Origin: Rhodoferax sp.
GTDB taxonomy: Bacteria > Pseudomonadota > Gammaproteobacteria > Burkholderiales > Burkholderiaceae_C
Assembly: GCF_028714215.1 (NCBI RefSeq)
Contig: NZ_JAQTMS010000018.1
Coordinates: forward strand, 1-64,000
DNA length: 64,000 nt
Reading direction: 5' to 3'
Each line of letters opens with the position of its first letter. The stretch's first letter is position 1. Positions 1-8,116 of the stretch are shown here, one piece after another. A program made the position numbers and the translations under genes. The notes under the pieces were generated by a model, which saw only the letters and a list, made by a program, of their open reading frames with translations, made no database searches and was not told the origin of the DNA.

Positions 1-40
1 CCACGACAAGGACCAAAGTCTCCACCACAAGCGTCGCCAC
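1..40 (-). CDS. possible 5' end of a leftward gene running off the window
   Basis: A GTG codon at 40-38 on the minus strand is preceded by an AGGGG ribosome-binding-like stretch about eight bases upstream. It opens a frame of 13 hydrophobic-leaning codons (VATLVVETLVLVV) that continues past the left edge. The CTGAA array at 211-248 lies upstream of it in the same direction, which would fit a regulated leftward gene. This is too short to identify and could be chance. Confidence 0.25.
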   Translation of the reverse strand, partial: MATLVVETLVLVV

Positions 41-320
41 GGCTTGCCCCTTTGCAAATCAAGCACTTACGCGCAACCCAAGATCCAATTCCCGGGAAAG
101 CAACGGCGAGTTGAGAAAGATGGGTTAGCGTCGGTCTCGGCCGATCCCGAGTTCAGCGTCAAGTACAAAGCGCATTTCTTACTTGGCGCAACCGATGTTA
201 GGCAGCCATCCTGAAAGCAATCTGAACGTTTTCTGAATCTTTATTCAGGCACGGCACAGGTCAAGATCGACAGAGCGCCGGCACCCGGCGCGAAGCGCGC
301 GGCATGGGCTGCTCTGTGGC
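41..320. other. intergenic region left of the PepSY reductase gene
   Basis: No gene is visible here. The stretch holds the CTGAA array at 211-248 and lies downstream of the PepSY reductase gene, so any promoter in it most likely drives a leftward gene at or beyond the left edge. Confidence 0.5.
211..248. promoter_or_regulatory. CTGAA array, probable OmpR-family response regulator operator
   Basis: Three direct CTGAA pentamers at 211, 222 and 233 are spaced exactly 11 bp apart and are followed six bases later by an inverted copy, TTCAG, at 244. The identical geometry recurs at 2514-2551. Direct pentamers separated by six bases are the known layout of PmrA/QseB-type operators. The assignment to such a regulator is inference. 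Confidence 0.6.
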
Positions 321-2378
321 CTACAGATCCAGCACCAGCAGCGGGCTGCGGGCCCGCGAACAGCAAGGTGTGAACAGACCGTTGCCGGCGCGCTCCTGTG
401 CCGTCAGGAAGCGGTCGCGATGTTCCACCTCACCCTCCAGAACCCGGGTCAGGCAGGTGCCGCAGACGCCTTGCGCGCAGGAGGTCGCAATGTCGATTCC
501 GGCTTCGGCCAGGGCCGCCGTCACGGTCTTCTCCCTGGCGACGTGAATGATCTTGCCGCTGCGGGCCAGCTTGACGTCAAACGCCACGTCGTTCTCCGAG
601 CTGTACAGCTCGGCCGAGAAATACTCGCGATGCAGCTGCGCTTCGGGCCAGCCTTTTTGCTGCGCCGTGGCCATCACCAGATCCATGAAGGCGCTCGGGC
701 CACACAGGTACAGATGGGTATCCGGCGCCGGACGATCGAGCAAGGCCGGGATGTCGAGCAGTTGCTCCGCCGGTCCGTCGCTGTAGTGAAACGAGACCCG
801 CCTGGCAAAGCTTGAGCGCTTGATACGGTCGGAAAACGCGGTGCGTTCGACCGAGCGCGTGCAGTAGTGCAAGGTGAAATCGGCCCCGACCTCGGCCAGC
901 CGTTCCGCCATGCACAGAATGGGCGTTACACCGATGCCGCCCGCCAGCAGCAAATAGCGCTGACGCGAATCATCCAGCGGAAAGTGATTCTTCGGCGCGC
1001 TGACTTCAAGCAGGTCGCCAACCTTGAGTTCATCGTGCATGGCACGCGAGCCGCCGCGCGAGGCCGCATGGCGCAGCACGCCAATGACATAGCGGTGTGT
1101 TTCTTTCGGGTCGTTGCACAAGGAGTACTGCCGCACCAAGCCATCGCCAACGCTGACATCGATGTGTGCCCCGGCACTGAAGGGCGGCAAGCTTTTCCCC
1201 TTCGGGTCGACCAACTCAAAACTGCAGATGGCGTCCGCCTCGACCGTCTTTTTGACCAGTTTCAGTACCAGCTTGGGATTGACCGATTTACGGAATTTGC
1301 GGCGAAGATAGGGACTGAACCCGGAGTAGGCTTGAACACCGACGCCCAGCGAAGCCAGCAACAGCAGCAATTGGTAAGGCAGTCCGCCCACCATCCCGGC
1401 GTGAATGGCGATGCAGTACAAATAGATTTTCCGGCCGATCTGCTGATCGGCGGCATAGTGCTCCAGCCTGAGCGTTTCGCCGCTGAACGCATCCATGTAG
1501 TGATAGCTTTTTGCAAGCTCGTGCGGCCGGCCTTTCTCAAGAATCTCTGCGCCGTAAGCATCCTCCGGTTTGGCCGGATAGCGCAGCGAAGCCCACTCGA
1601 TATCCGGCACCCGCGCTTTGGTTTTTTGCCAGAAGACTTCCATCGGAAGGCGCTTGGCTGCCTGTGCCGTCGGCTTCGATTTCGGCTTCTCCGGCGGCAC
1701 ATAGCCGGTTGCGCTGTAAATCAGGTTCTTCACCGGCTCAAACCCAATCGGCAATCCTGTGACAGTGATCACGATCAGCACCAGGGCGCTGTAAAGACCA
1801 ACGAACTTGTGCAGGCTCAGGGTGCGGGCACTGCCCGGCAGCCGCGCATTGAACTTGAGCGCCGCCTTCAGAGCTTGCCGGCTGCGCGGCCACCAGAGCG
1901 CAACGCCGCCGCCAATCAGAAGCAGCAGGAAGACGGTGTTGACCCAGCCGGCCAGCGTCCGGCCAAGCTTCAGATCGGTAAAGAAGCGAAAACGGTGCAA
2001 GCCGTCCATGACGCCAAAGAAACCGCCGTATTGATTTTGCACACCCAGCACCTGCGCATTGCAGGGATTGAGGTAAACGTAGTCCTTGTCGGTGAACATC
2101 ACGGCGACCGAAGCGCTGTCGTCGGTAGTGACCTCGATGCCTTGTAGCTTGGCTTGTGGATGGGCGGCTTTGGCAGCGGCGGCCAGTTTGTCGAGCGCCA
2201 GGGGTGCCTCGCATTTCGGAACCACATGCAAATCGCGGTAGACAAGGTCCTCAAGTTGCGGTTTCAGGACGAAGCCGGCGCCGGTCAGCGCCAGGAACAC
2301 AACCACCAGACCCAGCGTCAGCCCGGACCAGGTATGCAGCCATAGCAATTTTTTTCGAAAAGAAGAATTCATCGCCAT
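321..2378 (-). CDS. PepSY membrane domain fused to flavin/2Fe-2S oxidoreductase
   Basis: The 685-residue inner-membrane protein joins two modules. Residues 1-355 form a PepSY-TM unit with about four membrane helices (around 11-37, 141-163, 187-212 and 318-345). Conserved histidines H15, H128, H190 and H326 sit at or near helices and could ligate haem. Residues 365-685 form a phthalate-dioxygenase-reductase-like unit: RQYS near 416 for flavin, LLLAGGIGVTP for NAD(P)H, and a C-terminal plant-type ferredoxin with C-x4-C-x2-C and a later Cys. Such fusions are thought to move electrons from NAD(P)H across the membrane, often to ferric iron; the substrate here is unknown. A CTGAA array lies about 136 bp upstream of the start, and an equivalent one lies beyond the gene's 3' end. 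Confidence 0.85.
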   Translation of the reverse strand: MAMNSSFRKKLLWLHTWSGLTLGLVVVFLALTGAGFVLKPQLEDLVYRDLHVVPKCEAPLALDKLAAAAKAAHPQAKLQGIEVTTDDSASVAVMFTDKDYVYLNPCNAQVLGVQNQYGGFFGVMDGLHRFRFFTDLKLGRTLAGWVNTVFLLLLIGGGVALWWPRSRQALKAALKFNARLPGSARTLSLHKFVGLYSALVLIVITVTGLPIGFEPVKNLIYSATGYVPPEKPKSKPTAQAAKRLPMEVFWQKTKARVPDIEWASLRYPAKPEDAYGAEILEKGRPHELAKSYHYMDAFSGETLRLEHYAADQQIGRKIYLYCIAIHAGMVGGLPYQLLLLLASLGVGVQAYSGFSPYLRRKFRKSVNPKLVLKLVKKTVEADAICSFELVDPKGKSLPPFSAGAHIDVSVGDGLVRQYSLCNDPKETHRYVIGVLRHAASRGGSRAMHDELKVGDLLEVSAPKNHFPLDDSRQRYLLLAGGIGVTPILCMAERLAEVGADFTLHYCTRSVERTAFSDRIKRSSFARRVSFHYSDGPAEQLLDIPALLDRPAPDTHLYLCGPSAFMDLVMATAQQKGWPEAQLHREYFSAELYSSENDVAFDVKLARSGKIIHVAREKTVTAALAEAGIDIATSCAQGVCGTCLTRVLEGEVEHRDRFLTAQERAGNGLFTPCCSRARSPLLVLDL

Positions 2379-2513
2379 CGTGATCCGTGCATTGAGAAAG
2401 ATGAGGGCTGCTCAGGCGCATCCGACCATGGCCTGACCCAGCCGCCTCCCGGCAAGGCAAATGAAAGCAAGCTCGATTTCAATCTGCCATGCCACCAATC
2501 ATGACGGCCCAAC

Positions 2514-2551
2514 CTGAAAGCAAGCTGAAGACTTCCTGAACAACAATTCAG
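2514..2551. promoter_or_regulatory. CTGAA array upstream of the PepSY reductase gene
   Basis: CTGAA occurs at 2514, 2525 and 2536 (11-bp period) with TTCAG at 2547, the same spacing as at 211-248. The last two elements also make a perfect 9-bp inverted repeat (2532-2540 with 2547-2555). It lies between the acyl-CoA ligase stop and the PepSY reductase start, so it is the likely operator of the reductase gene. Confidence 0.65.
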
Positions 2552-2579
2552 GAAGGCCCCGAAAAGCGGCAGTCGAGGC

Positions 2580-4202
2580 TTAGCTGAAGACGCCCCCGTA
2601 CTGCTTGCGCAGATCGCCTTTTTGCACCTTGCCGGTTCCGCCCACCGGCAGGGCATCGAGAAAGACGACGTCGTCCGGCACCCACCACTTGGCGACGCGC
2701 TGGCTCAGGAACGCCAGTATTTCGTCGCGTTCCAGCGCCTGCCCGGGCTTGCGCACGATGAACAGCAAGGGGCGCTCGTCCCACTTGGGGTGCTTGACGC
2801 CGATGACCGCCGCCATCGCCACCGCGGGATGGCCCATGGCGGCGCTTTCCAGGTCGATCGAACTGATCCACTCGCCGCCGGTCTTGATGACGTCCTTGGT
2901 CCGGTCCCGGATCTGCATCACACCCTGGGCGTCGATGGTGGCGATGTCGCCGGTCGGGAACCAGCCGTCGACCAGCGGCGAGGTTTCACCCTTGTAATAG
3001 CCGGTCACTATCCATTGCCCGCGCACCAGCAACTCGCCCTGCGACACACCATCGCGCGGCAAGGTGGCACCGTTCTCGTCGACCACCTTGATCTCGACGC
3101 CAAACAGCGATTTGCCTTGCTTGGCGACGATGGCGTGGCGCTCGGCGGCAGGCAATTCCATCTGCCCGGGGGCCAGGGAACTCATGGTGGCCACGGCCGT
3201 GGTTTCGGTCATGCCCCAGCCATGGCGCACCTCAACGCCGTAGTCGTCGACAAACCTGGCAATCAAGGCGGCCGGCATCGCCGAGCCACCGACCGCGGTG
3301 CGCCGCATGCTGGAAAAACGCAAGCCGTTTTGCTGCACATGCTGCATCAGCGCCAGCCAGATGGTGGGCACGCCGGCACTGACGGTGACCTGCTCCGCTT
3401 CCATCAACTCATACAGGCTGGCACCGTCCAGGCGCGGCCCCGGCAACACCAGCTTGGCCCCGGCCAGCGGTGCCGCATAGGGTATGCACCAGGCGTTGAT
3501 GTGAAACATGGGAACCACCGGCAGCACCGTCTCCTGCGGCGACAGCGACATCACGCCCGGCATGCAGCCGGCCATGGCATTGAGCACGATGGCGCGCTGC
3601 GAATAGAGCGCACCTTTGGGGTTGCCGGTGGTACCCGACGTGTAGCACAAGGCGGCGCCGCTGCGCTCGTCGAACTGCGGCCAGTCGAACTGCTCGCTGT
3701 GCGGCGCAATCAAGTCCTCATAGCTGAGCACATTGGCAACGCCCTCCAGCGCCGGCGTGTTGGCCGCATCGCTCAGGCAAACCCAGGCTTTCACCTTGGG
3801 GCAGTGCGCGGCAATGCCCTTGACCAATGGCGCGAAAGTGGCGTCGAACAGCATCACCGCATCTTCGGCGTGGTTGATGATGTAGATCAGTTGCTGCGGG
3901 TGCAGGCGCGGGTTGCAGGTATGGATCACCATGCCGCTGCCCGACACCGCGTAATAGGCTTCCAGGTGGCGGTGGTTGTTCCAGGCAATGGAGCCGACCG
4001 CGCTGCCGGCGCCCAGGCCCAGTTGTCTCAAAGCATTGGCCAGCTTGCGCGCACGCGCGGCGCACTGGGCGTAGGTGTAGCGAAACAGGGGGCCGTGGGT
4101 CTCGCGCGCCACCACTTCGACCGCGCCGTACTGGGCGGCTGCGTGTTCGATGACATCGGAAATAAGAAGGGGGCGGTCCATCATGAGGCCGGGCTGAAGC
4201 AT
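2580..4202 (-). CDS. fatty-acid-type acyl-CoA ligase (AMP-forming)
   Basis: The 540-residue ANL-superfamily enzyme should activate a carboxylic acid with ATP and CoA through an acyl-adenylate. The A3 phosphate-binding motif YTSGTTGNPKG lies near residue 190, GWGMTET near 335, GWFPTGD before the C-terminal domain, and the catalytic lysine in GTGKVQK near residue 528. Its length is normal for the medium/long-chain ligase family (AlkK/DmdB-like). The chosen ATG has GGAG about eight bases upstream. It follows the small unknown gene by 45 bp on the same strand, downstream of the aldehyde oxidoreductase genes. A shared acid/aldehyde substrate is therefore plausible but not proven. Confidence 0.85.
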   Translation of the reverse strand: MLQPGLMMDRPLLISDVIEHAAAQYGAVEVVARETHGPLFRYTYAQCAARARKLANALRQLGLGAGSAVGSIAWNNHRHLEAYYAVSGSGMVIHTCNPRLHPQQLIYIINHAEDAVMLFDATFAPLVKGIAAHCPKVKAWVCLSDAANTPALEGVANVLSYEDLIAPHSEQFDWPQFDERSGAALCYTSGTTGNPKGALYSQRAIVLNAMAGCMPGVMSLSPQETVLPVVPMFHINAWCIPYAAPLAGAKLVLPGPRLDGASLYELMEAEQVTVSAGVPTIWLALMQHVQQNGLRFSSMRRTAVGGSAMPAALIARFVDDYGVEVRHGWGMTETTAVATMSSLAPGQMELPAAERHAIVAKQGKSLFGVEIKVVDENGATLPRDGVSQGELLVRGQWIVTGYYKGETSPLVDGWFPTGDIATIDAQGVMQIRDRTKDVIKTGGEWISSIDLESAAMGHPAVAMAAVIGVKHPKWDERPLLFIVRKPGQALERDEILAFLSQRVAKWWVPDDVVFLDALPVGGTGKVQKGDLRKQYGGVFS

Positions 4203-4247
4203 GGGTTGTCTCCGGGGTTGGTTGTTGAAAGTCAGCCCGGTACTGTA

Positions 4248-4562
4248 TCAGCCGCCGCCACGCAACATGTACAAATCAAAGCGTTTCATGAAGCTGTAGC
4301 GCTGGGCTTCACTTAGGCCAGCGAAGCGAAATGTCACCAGCAGGCGCGGTATGCGCACCAGGGCAATGACGCGCGGCTCGCCGACTTGCCATTTCAAACC
4401 CAGCGCGCCGTCCCCGATGCGCACGCCGGCCGAGTGGTCCTGCAACTTCCAGGGATGCTCGCCAATGGCAGCCGGCAGCCAGCGCAGCCACTCGGTCTCG
4501 GTGCAGCCCATCTCGCGCTCAAAGCGCTCAGCGTAGAAAGACTGCATGCTGGTCAGTTCCAA
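4248..4562 (-). CDS. small unknown protein of the aor region, C-terminal GGG
   Basis: I do not recognise a characterised family. The 104-residue protein has no signal peptide or membrane segment. A Trp-rich N-terminal half (EWLRWLP) is followed by a beta-strand-rich middle and the basic ending YMLRGGG. It lies in the aor direction between the MoaD-like gene and the acyl-CoA ligase, separated from the former by a repeat-bearing 124-bp gap. The context suggests a role in maturation of the tungsto- or molybdo-enzyme; this is inference only. Confidence 0.6.
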   Translation of the reverse strand: MELTSMQSFYAERFEREMGCTETEWLRWLPAAIGEHPWKLQDHSAGVRIGDGALGLKWQVGEPRVIALVRIPRLLVTFRFAGLSEAQRYSFMKRFDLYMLRGGG

Positions 4563-4604
4563 AATTCACGATCTCATCCCTTCGTTGCCGACGTCAGGGG
4601 CTTT

Positions 4605-4658
4605 GTCATTGCGGGCCTGACCCGCAATCCATGGATGCCGGATCGGGTCCGGCATGAC
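4605..4658. repeat. 54-bp double-hairpin intergenic repeat, copy 1
   Basis: Two adjacent hairpins, one built on ATTGCGGG/CCCGCAAT and one on ATGCCGGA/TCCGGCAT, meet at a central ATCCATGGAT palindrome. A copy at 55343-55397 differs only by one extra G in the second loop. This is a REP-type intergenic element. It lies between the MoaD-like gene and the small unknown gene and could act as a partial transcript stop or an mRNA stabiliser. Confidence 0.85.
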
Positions 4659-4686
4659 AGCTTTGGAGATTCAACATGACAAGCTA

Positions 4687-4941
4687 TCAACCACCCGCAA
4701 TAGGCGGCCAGATCGCCAGTACGTCGCCATCGCTCAAGGTCTGGCTAGCGTGTTTTTCGGGCTCTATGTATTTGCCGTTGACCAGCACCAGATGCACCAG
4801 CGCCGGCGGCAATTGGTAGGGTTCCAAGACCTGAAGAATGGTGGCGCCGTCCGCCACCTCCAGCTCCACGATATTGGTATAGCGCGACGCCGCGGGCAGG
4901 TAATCGGTGAGCGTGGCAAAGAGCTTGAGCGTGATCTTCAT
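4687..4941 (-). CDS. MoaD/ThiS-family sulfur carrier (aor-associated)
   Basis: The 84-residue ubiquitin-fold protein ends in PPIAGG. The terminal Gly-Gly is the site that is adenylated and thiocarboxylated in MoaD/ThiS proteins, so it should donate sulfur for a tungsto- or molybdopterin. The ATG at 4941 is preferred over an in-frame TTG nine bases upstream because the family begins at MKITLKLFA. It starts 12 bp after the aorC stop, which suggests translational coupling. MoaD-like genes accompany tungsten aldehyde oxidoreductase operons in other betaproteobacteria. Confidence 0.85.
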   Translation of the reverse strand: MKITLKLFATLTDYLPAASRYTNIVELEVADGATILQVLEPYQLPPALVHLVLVNGKYIEPEKHASQTLSDGDVLAIWPPIAGG

Positions 4942-4953
4942 GCGTCGCAAATT

Positions 4954-6249
4954 CTAGCGACGCCGCTCGTCCTGCGCACCGGCCCAGGCGCTTTGTCCCT
5001 GGGCGCTGGCCAGGTAGGCTTGCATCAGCCGGGTCGGGTCGTTCATCAGGGTGTCTTTCCAGGCCCCCAGCTTCACCTGGCCTTCCACCAGGCCGCGCAT
5101 GACGCCCACGTGCTCGGTCCAGCCGACCGCGTTGCAGCCCACCAGCACCTGGTCCTTGAACTGCAGACTCAGGTGCCTACCCGCAGCCTTGTCGGTCAAC
5201 TCGACATGCTCGCCACCGGGCACGCCTTGCCAGTCACCAAAGCTGGCGGAAACCAGGCCCAAAGTGTCCAGCACGTTGATTAGCGTCACCCCCTTGAGCT
5301 CGGCGCCGGGCGCTTTGCCGGCGGCAAATGCCACCATGTTCAGGGCGGCCACCCGGGCCTGCTCGGCGGCGTTGGGCTGGATCGCGCTGACCATGGTTTT
5401 GCCCGACACCTTGTCAAAGGCTTCGGCGCAGTCGCCGGCCGCAAAAATGCCCGGCACATTGGTTTGCAGATGCTCGTCGGTCAGCACGCCCAGCAAGCAG
5501 ATGACGCCGGAGTTTTCCAGAAAGCCGATGGCGGGCCGCACCCCCGCCGCGCTGATCACCAGGTCCGCCGACAGCGTCTGGCCATTGCTCAGGCGCACGC
5601 TCAGCGGGCTTCCCTGATCTATCGCTTCGACCCGCGTATCGGTAAACACCTGCACGCCTTTGGCCTCGACCCAGTCGCGAATCATGCCACCGGCGGTAGC
5701 CCCCATCATGCGCGGCACCATGCGGTCGCCCATCTCGACCACGCTCAAATGCACACCGCGCGCCGCCAGCGCTTCCATGATGATGCAGCCGATGAAACCG
5801 GCACCCAGTTGCAGCACCCGGGCTCCTTTGGTGGCCAGCGCCATGATCTGGCGGGCGTCGTCCAGCGTCCAGCAGGAGTGGACGCCCGCCGTGTCGATGC
5901 CGCGAATGGGAGGTCGCACCGGCCGCGAGCCGGTGGCAATCAGCAAGGTGTCGAAGCCCAGCACCTGAGCGTCCTCCAGCGTGACTGTCTTGCCGGCCGC
6001 GTCGACCTGTTTGACCGACGCCTGCAGCACTTTGACCTGCAAGTCGGCAAAGTGGGAAGCACTCTTGCGCAGGTAAGTGCCACTCTCACCCACCTTGCCC
6101 ATCAGCAGGTAGGGAATCGCCATGCGCGAGTAAGGCGGCTCGCGCTCGTCGCCAACGATCGTGATGCGGTCCGCCGGTGCGTGCTTGCGGATGGTTTCGG
6201 CGGCGATGACACCGGCCGGGCCGGCGCCTAGGATGAGGTGATGGGTCAT
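4954..6249 (-). CDS. aorC: AorC-like FAD-dependent NAD oxidoreductase subunit
   Basis: The 431-residue flavoprotein of the pyridine-nucleotide-disulfide reductase fold has an N-terminal dinucleotide site (LILGAGPAG, residues 5-13), a second one (VLQLGAGFIG, near 145) for NAD(P)H, and the FAD-ribityl motif GIFAAGDCAE near 285. In the characterised AorABC enzyme of Aromatoleum aromaticum the equivalent subunit passes electrons between NAD and the Fe-S subunit. The gene starts 7 bp after the aorB stop in a tight operon. The symbol is assigned from gene order and domain match. A generic FAD oxidoreductase is the fallback description. Confidence 0.85.
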   Translation of the reverse strand: MTHHLILGAGPAGVIAAETIRKHAPADRITIVGDEREPPYSRMAIPYLLMGKVGESGTYLRKSASHFADLQVKVLQASVKQVDAAGKTVTLEDAQVLGFDTLLIATGSRPVRPPIRGIDTAGVHSCWTLDDARQIMALATKGARVLQLGAGFIGCIIMEALAARGVHLSVVEMGDRMVPRMMGATAGGMIRDWVEAKGVQVFTDTRVEAIDQGSPLSVRLSNGQTLSADLVISAAGVRPAIGFLENSGVICLLGVLTDEHLQTNVPGIFAAGDCAEAFDKVSGKTMVSAIQPNAAEQARVAALNMVAFAAGKAPGAELKGVTLINVLDTLGLVSASFGDWQGVPGGEHVELTDKAAGRHLSLQFKDQVLVGCNAVGWTEHVGVMRGLVEGQVKLGAWKDTLMNDPTRLMQAYLASAQGQSAWAGAQDERRR

Positions 6250-6256
6250 GACACTT

Positions 6257-8104
6257 TCAGAGGCTCAGACGCGCGCGGGTTTCGGCCGTTGGGCGCCCTT
6301 CGCTGTCCCAGCCGCGAACCTCGTAGTACTTGGGCAGCATCTTGGCCAGCTCATTGACTTTGCCCTTGGCCGGGCCGGTCTTGCAGGCCTCGGTCAACAG
6401 ACGCGGGGGCAGGCTATCGTCCTTGGAGGTAAAGCCGGCCCGGTTGTTGAACTCGCGCTCCATGTTCCAGATGCGCTCACCGATCTTGGCCAGTTCCTCG
6501 ATCGTGAACTGCTCGCCGCAAGCGCCTTGCATTTGCGGTGCCAGATCCTGCAGACCCCAGGCAAAAGTGGTGAAGATGCACAGGCCGGAGGAGTCGAAGG
6601 CGGCGGTGGCGTCCTGGAACGCCTTGACCAGATCGGGCTTGCCCTCATGCTCCAGCGGATCGGTCTTGACCGGAATGCCCAGCACTTCGGAGGCAATGGT
6701 GTAGCCGCGCAAGTGGCAGCCGCCCCGGTTGGAGGTGGCGTAGGCCAGACCGATACCCTGAATGGCGCGACCGTCGTAGGCCGGGAACTCCTGGCCCTTG
6801 GAACTCATGCTCAGCTCGGGGTGCCCATACTTGGCCGTCAGGCGCTTCGAGCCCTGACCGATTTCCTTGCCGAAGCCGCGGCCATTGACGGTCTCTTCGG
6901 CCAGGAAGGCCAGTGCCTGGGCCGAGCCGAACGGCGCTGCTATGCCTATCAGTTCCTTGGACAGCACGCCCATGTCGTACAACTCCATCACCGCACCCAC
7001 CGTGGTGCCGAAGCTGATCGGGTCTATGCCCTCCTCGTTGCACAGCAGGTTGGCATATTGCAGCGCTTCCAGGTCGTTAACGCCATTGGCCGCGCCCAGC
7101 GCCCAAGCCGCTTCGTACTCCAGTCCACCGTTGGCACCGCGGTACTGCGGCTTGTTGACAATCGTGAAGTGACCCTCGTCCATCTTGCTGATGCGACCGC
7201 AGGCGATGGTGCAACCAAAGCAGGCCTGATTGGTGACCAGGTGCTTCTTGCCGTCGCTCTTGCGCGGCGCCGCCATGGCTTCGGCACCGATGTCCTTGGC
7301 GCCTTCAAACTGGTTGTCGCGGTGGTTGCGGGTCGGCAAGGCGCCCACTTCGTTGATGACACTCATCAACACCTGGGTACCCATCGCGGGCAGGCCGGTG
7401 CCGGTGACGCCGTTCTCCGCCAACACCTTTTTGCCGGCCTTGACGGCCGCCATGAAGGCTTTCGGGTTCTGGATATTGCCAACGCCCTTGGTACCGCGCA
7501 CGGCGATCGCCTTCAGGTTCTTACTGCCCATCACGGTGCCCACGCCGGAGCGGCCGGCAGCCCGGTGCAAGTCGTTCACGACACTGGCAAACAGCACGCC
7601 GTTCTCGCCCGCCTTGCCGATGCTGGAAACGCGCGTCAGCGGGTCTTGCAGGCTCTTCTTGAGCATCTCCTCGGTCTGCCACACGCTCTTGCCCCACAGG
7701 TGGCTGGCATCGCGCAGTTCAGCCACATCGTCGTTGACGTAGAGGTACACCGGCGTGGCGCTCTTGCCTTCGAAAATCACCATGTCCCAGCCGGCCATCT
7801 TGAGCTCGGCACCCCAGTAACCGCCCGAGTTGGAACAGGCAATGGCGCCGGTCAGCGGGCTCTTGGTGATCACCGTGTAGCGACCACCGGTGGAGGCCAT
7901 GGTGCCGGTCAACGGGCCAGTGGCCCAGATGATCTTGTTGGCACTCGACAGGGGATCGGTTTTGGCGTCCACCTCTTCCACCAGGTATTTGGACCCCAGG
8001 CCGCGCGAGCCCAGGTAAGCACGCGCCCAGTCCATATTGAGCGGCTCGGATTTGACGGTACCCGCGGTCAAATCAACGCGAAGAATTTTTCCAGCCCATG
8101 ACAT
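6257..8104 (-). CDS. aorB: tungsten-type aldehyde ferredoxin oxidoreductase, catalytic subunit
   Basis: The 615-residue AOR-family protein matches the full family length. The N-terminal half has the pterin-binding fold (GGRYTVITKSP; GRSGVGTVMGSKNLKAI). The 4Fe-4S ligands read C295-x2-C298-x3-C302 with the distant C509, matching the spacing of the archaeal enzymes. GLEYEA near 328-333 and H464 in GCHLRG fall where active-site Glu and His are expected. The enzyme interconverts aldehydes and carboxylic acids at a tungstopterin. AAGGAG precedes the ATG, 12 bp after aorA. A tungstate importer at 27-29.5 kb is consistent with tungsten use; the metal itself cannot be read from sequence. Confidence 0.92.
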   Translation of the reverse strand: MSWAGKILRVDLTAGTVKSEPLNMDWARAYLGSRGLGSKYLVEEVDAKTDPLSSANKIIWATGPLTGTMASTGGRYTVITKSPLTGAIACSNSGGYWGAELKMAGWDMVIFEGKSATPVYLYVNDDVAELRDASHLWGKSVWQTEEMLKKSLQDPLTRVSSIGKAGENGVLFASVVNDLHRAAGRSGVGTVMGSKNLKAIAVRGTKGVGNIQNPKAFMAAVKAGKKVLAENGVTGTGLPAMGTQVLMSVINEVGALPTRNHRDNQFEGAKDIGAEAMAAPRKSDGKKHLVTNQACFGCTIACGRISKMDEGHFTIVNKPQYRGANGGLEYEAAWALGAANGVNDLEALQYANLLCNEEGIDPISFGTTVGAVMELYDMGVLSKELIGIAAPFGSAQALAFLAEETVNGRGFGKEIGQGSKRLTAKYGHPELSMSSKGQEFPAYDGRAIQGIGLAYATSNRGGCHLRGYTIASEVLGIPVKTDPLEHEGKPDLVKAFQDATAAFDSSGLCIFTTFAWGLQDLAPQMQGACGEQFTIEELAKIGERIWNMEREFNNRAGFTSKDDSLPPRLLTEACKTGPAKGKVNELAKMLPKYYEVRGWDSEGRPTAETRARLSL

Positions 8105-8116
8105 GATGCGTGCTCC

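Noticed and set aside
6248-8101. A 617-codon plus-strand frame opposite aorB
   Set aside because: The minus-strand frame has complete AOR motifs and cysteine ligands; the plus frame shows only antisense codon bias.
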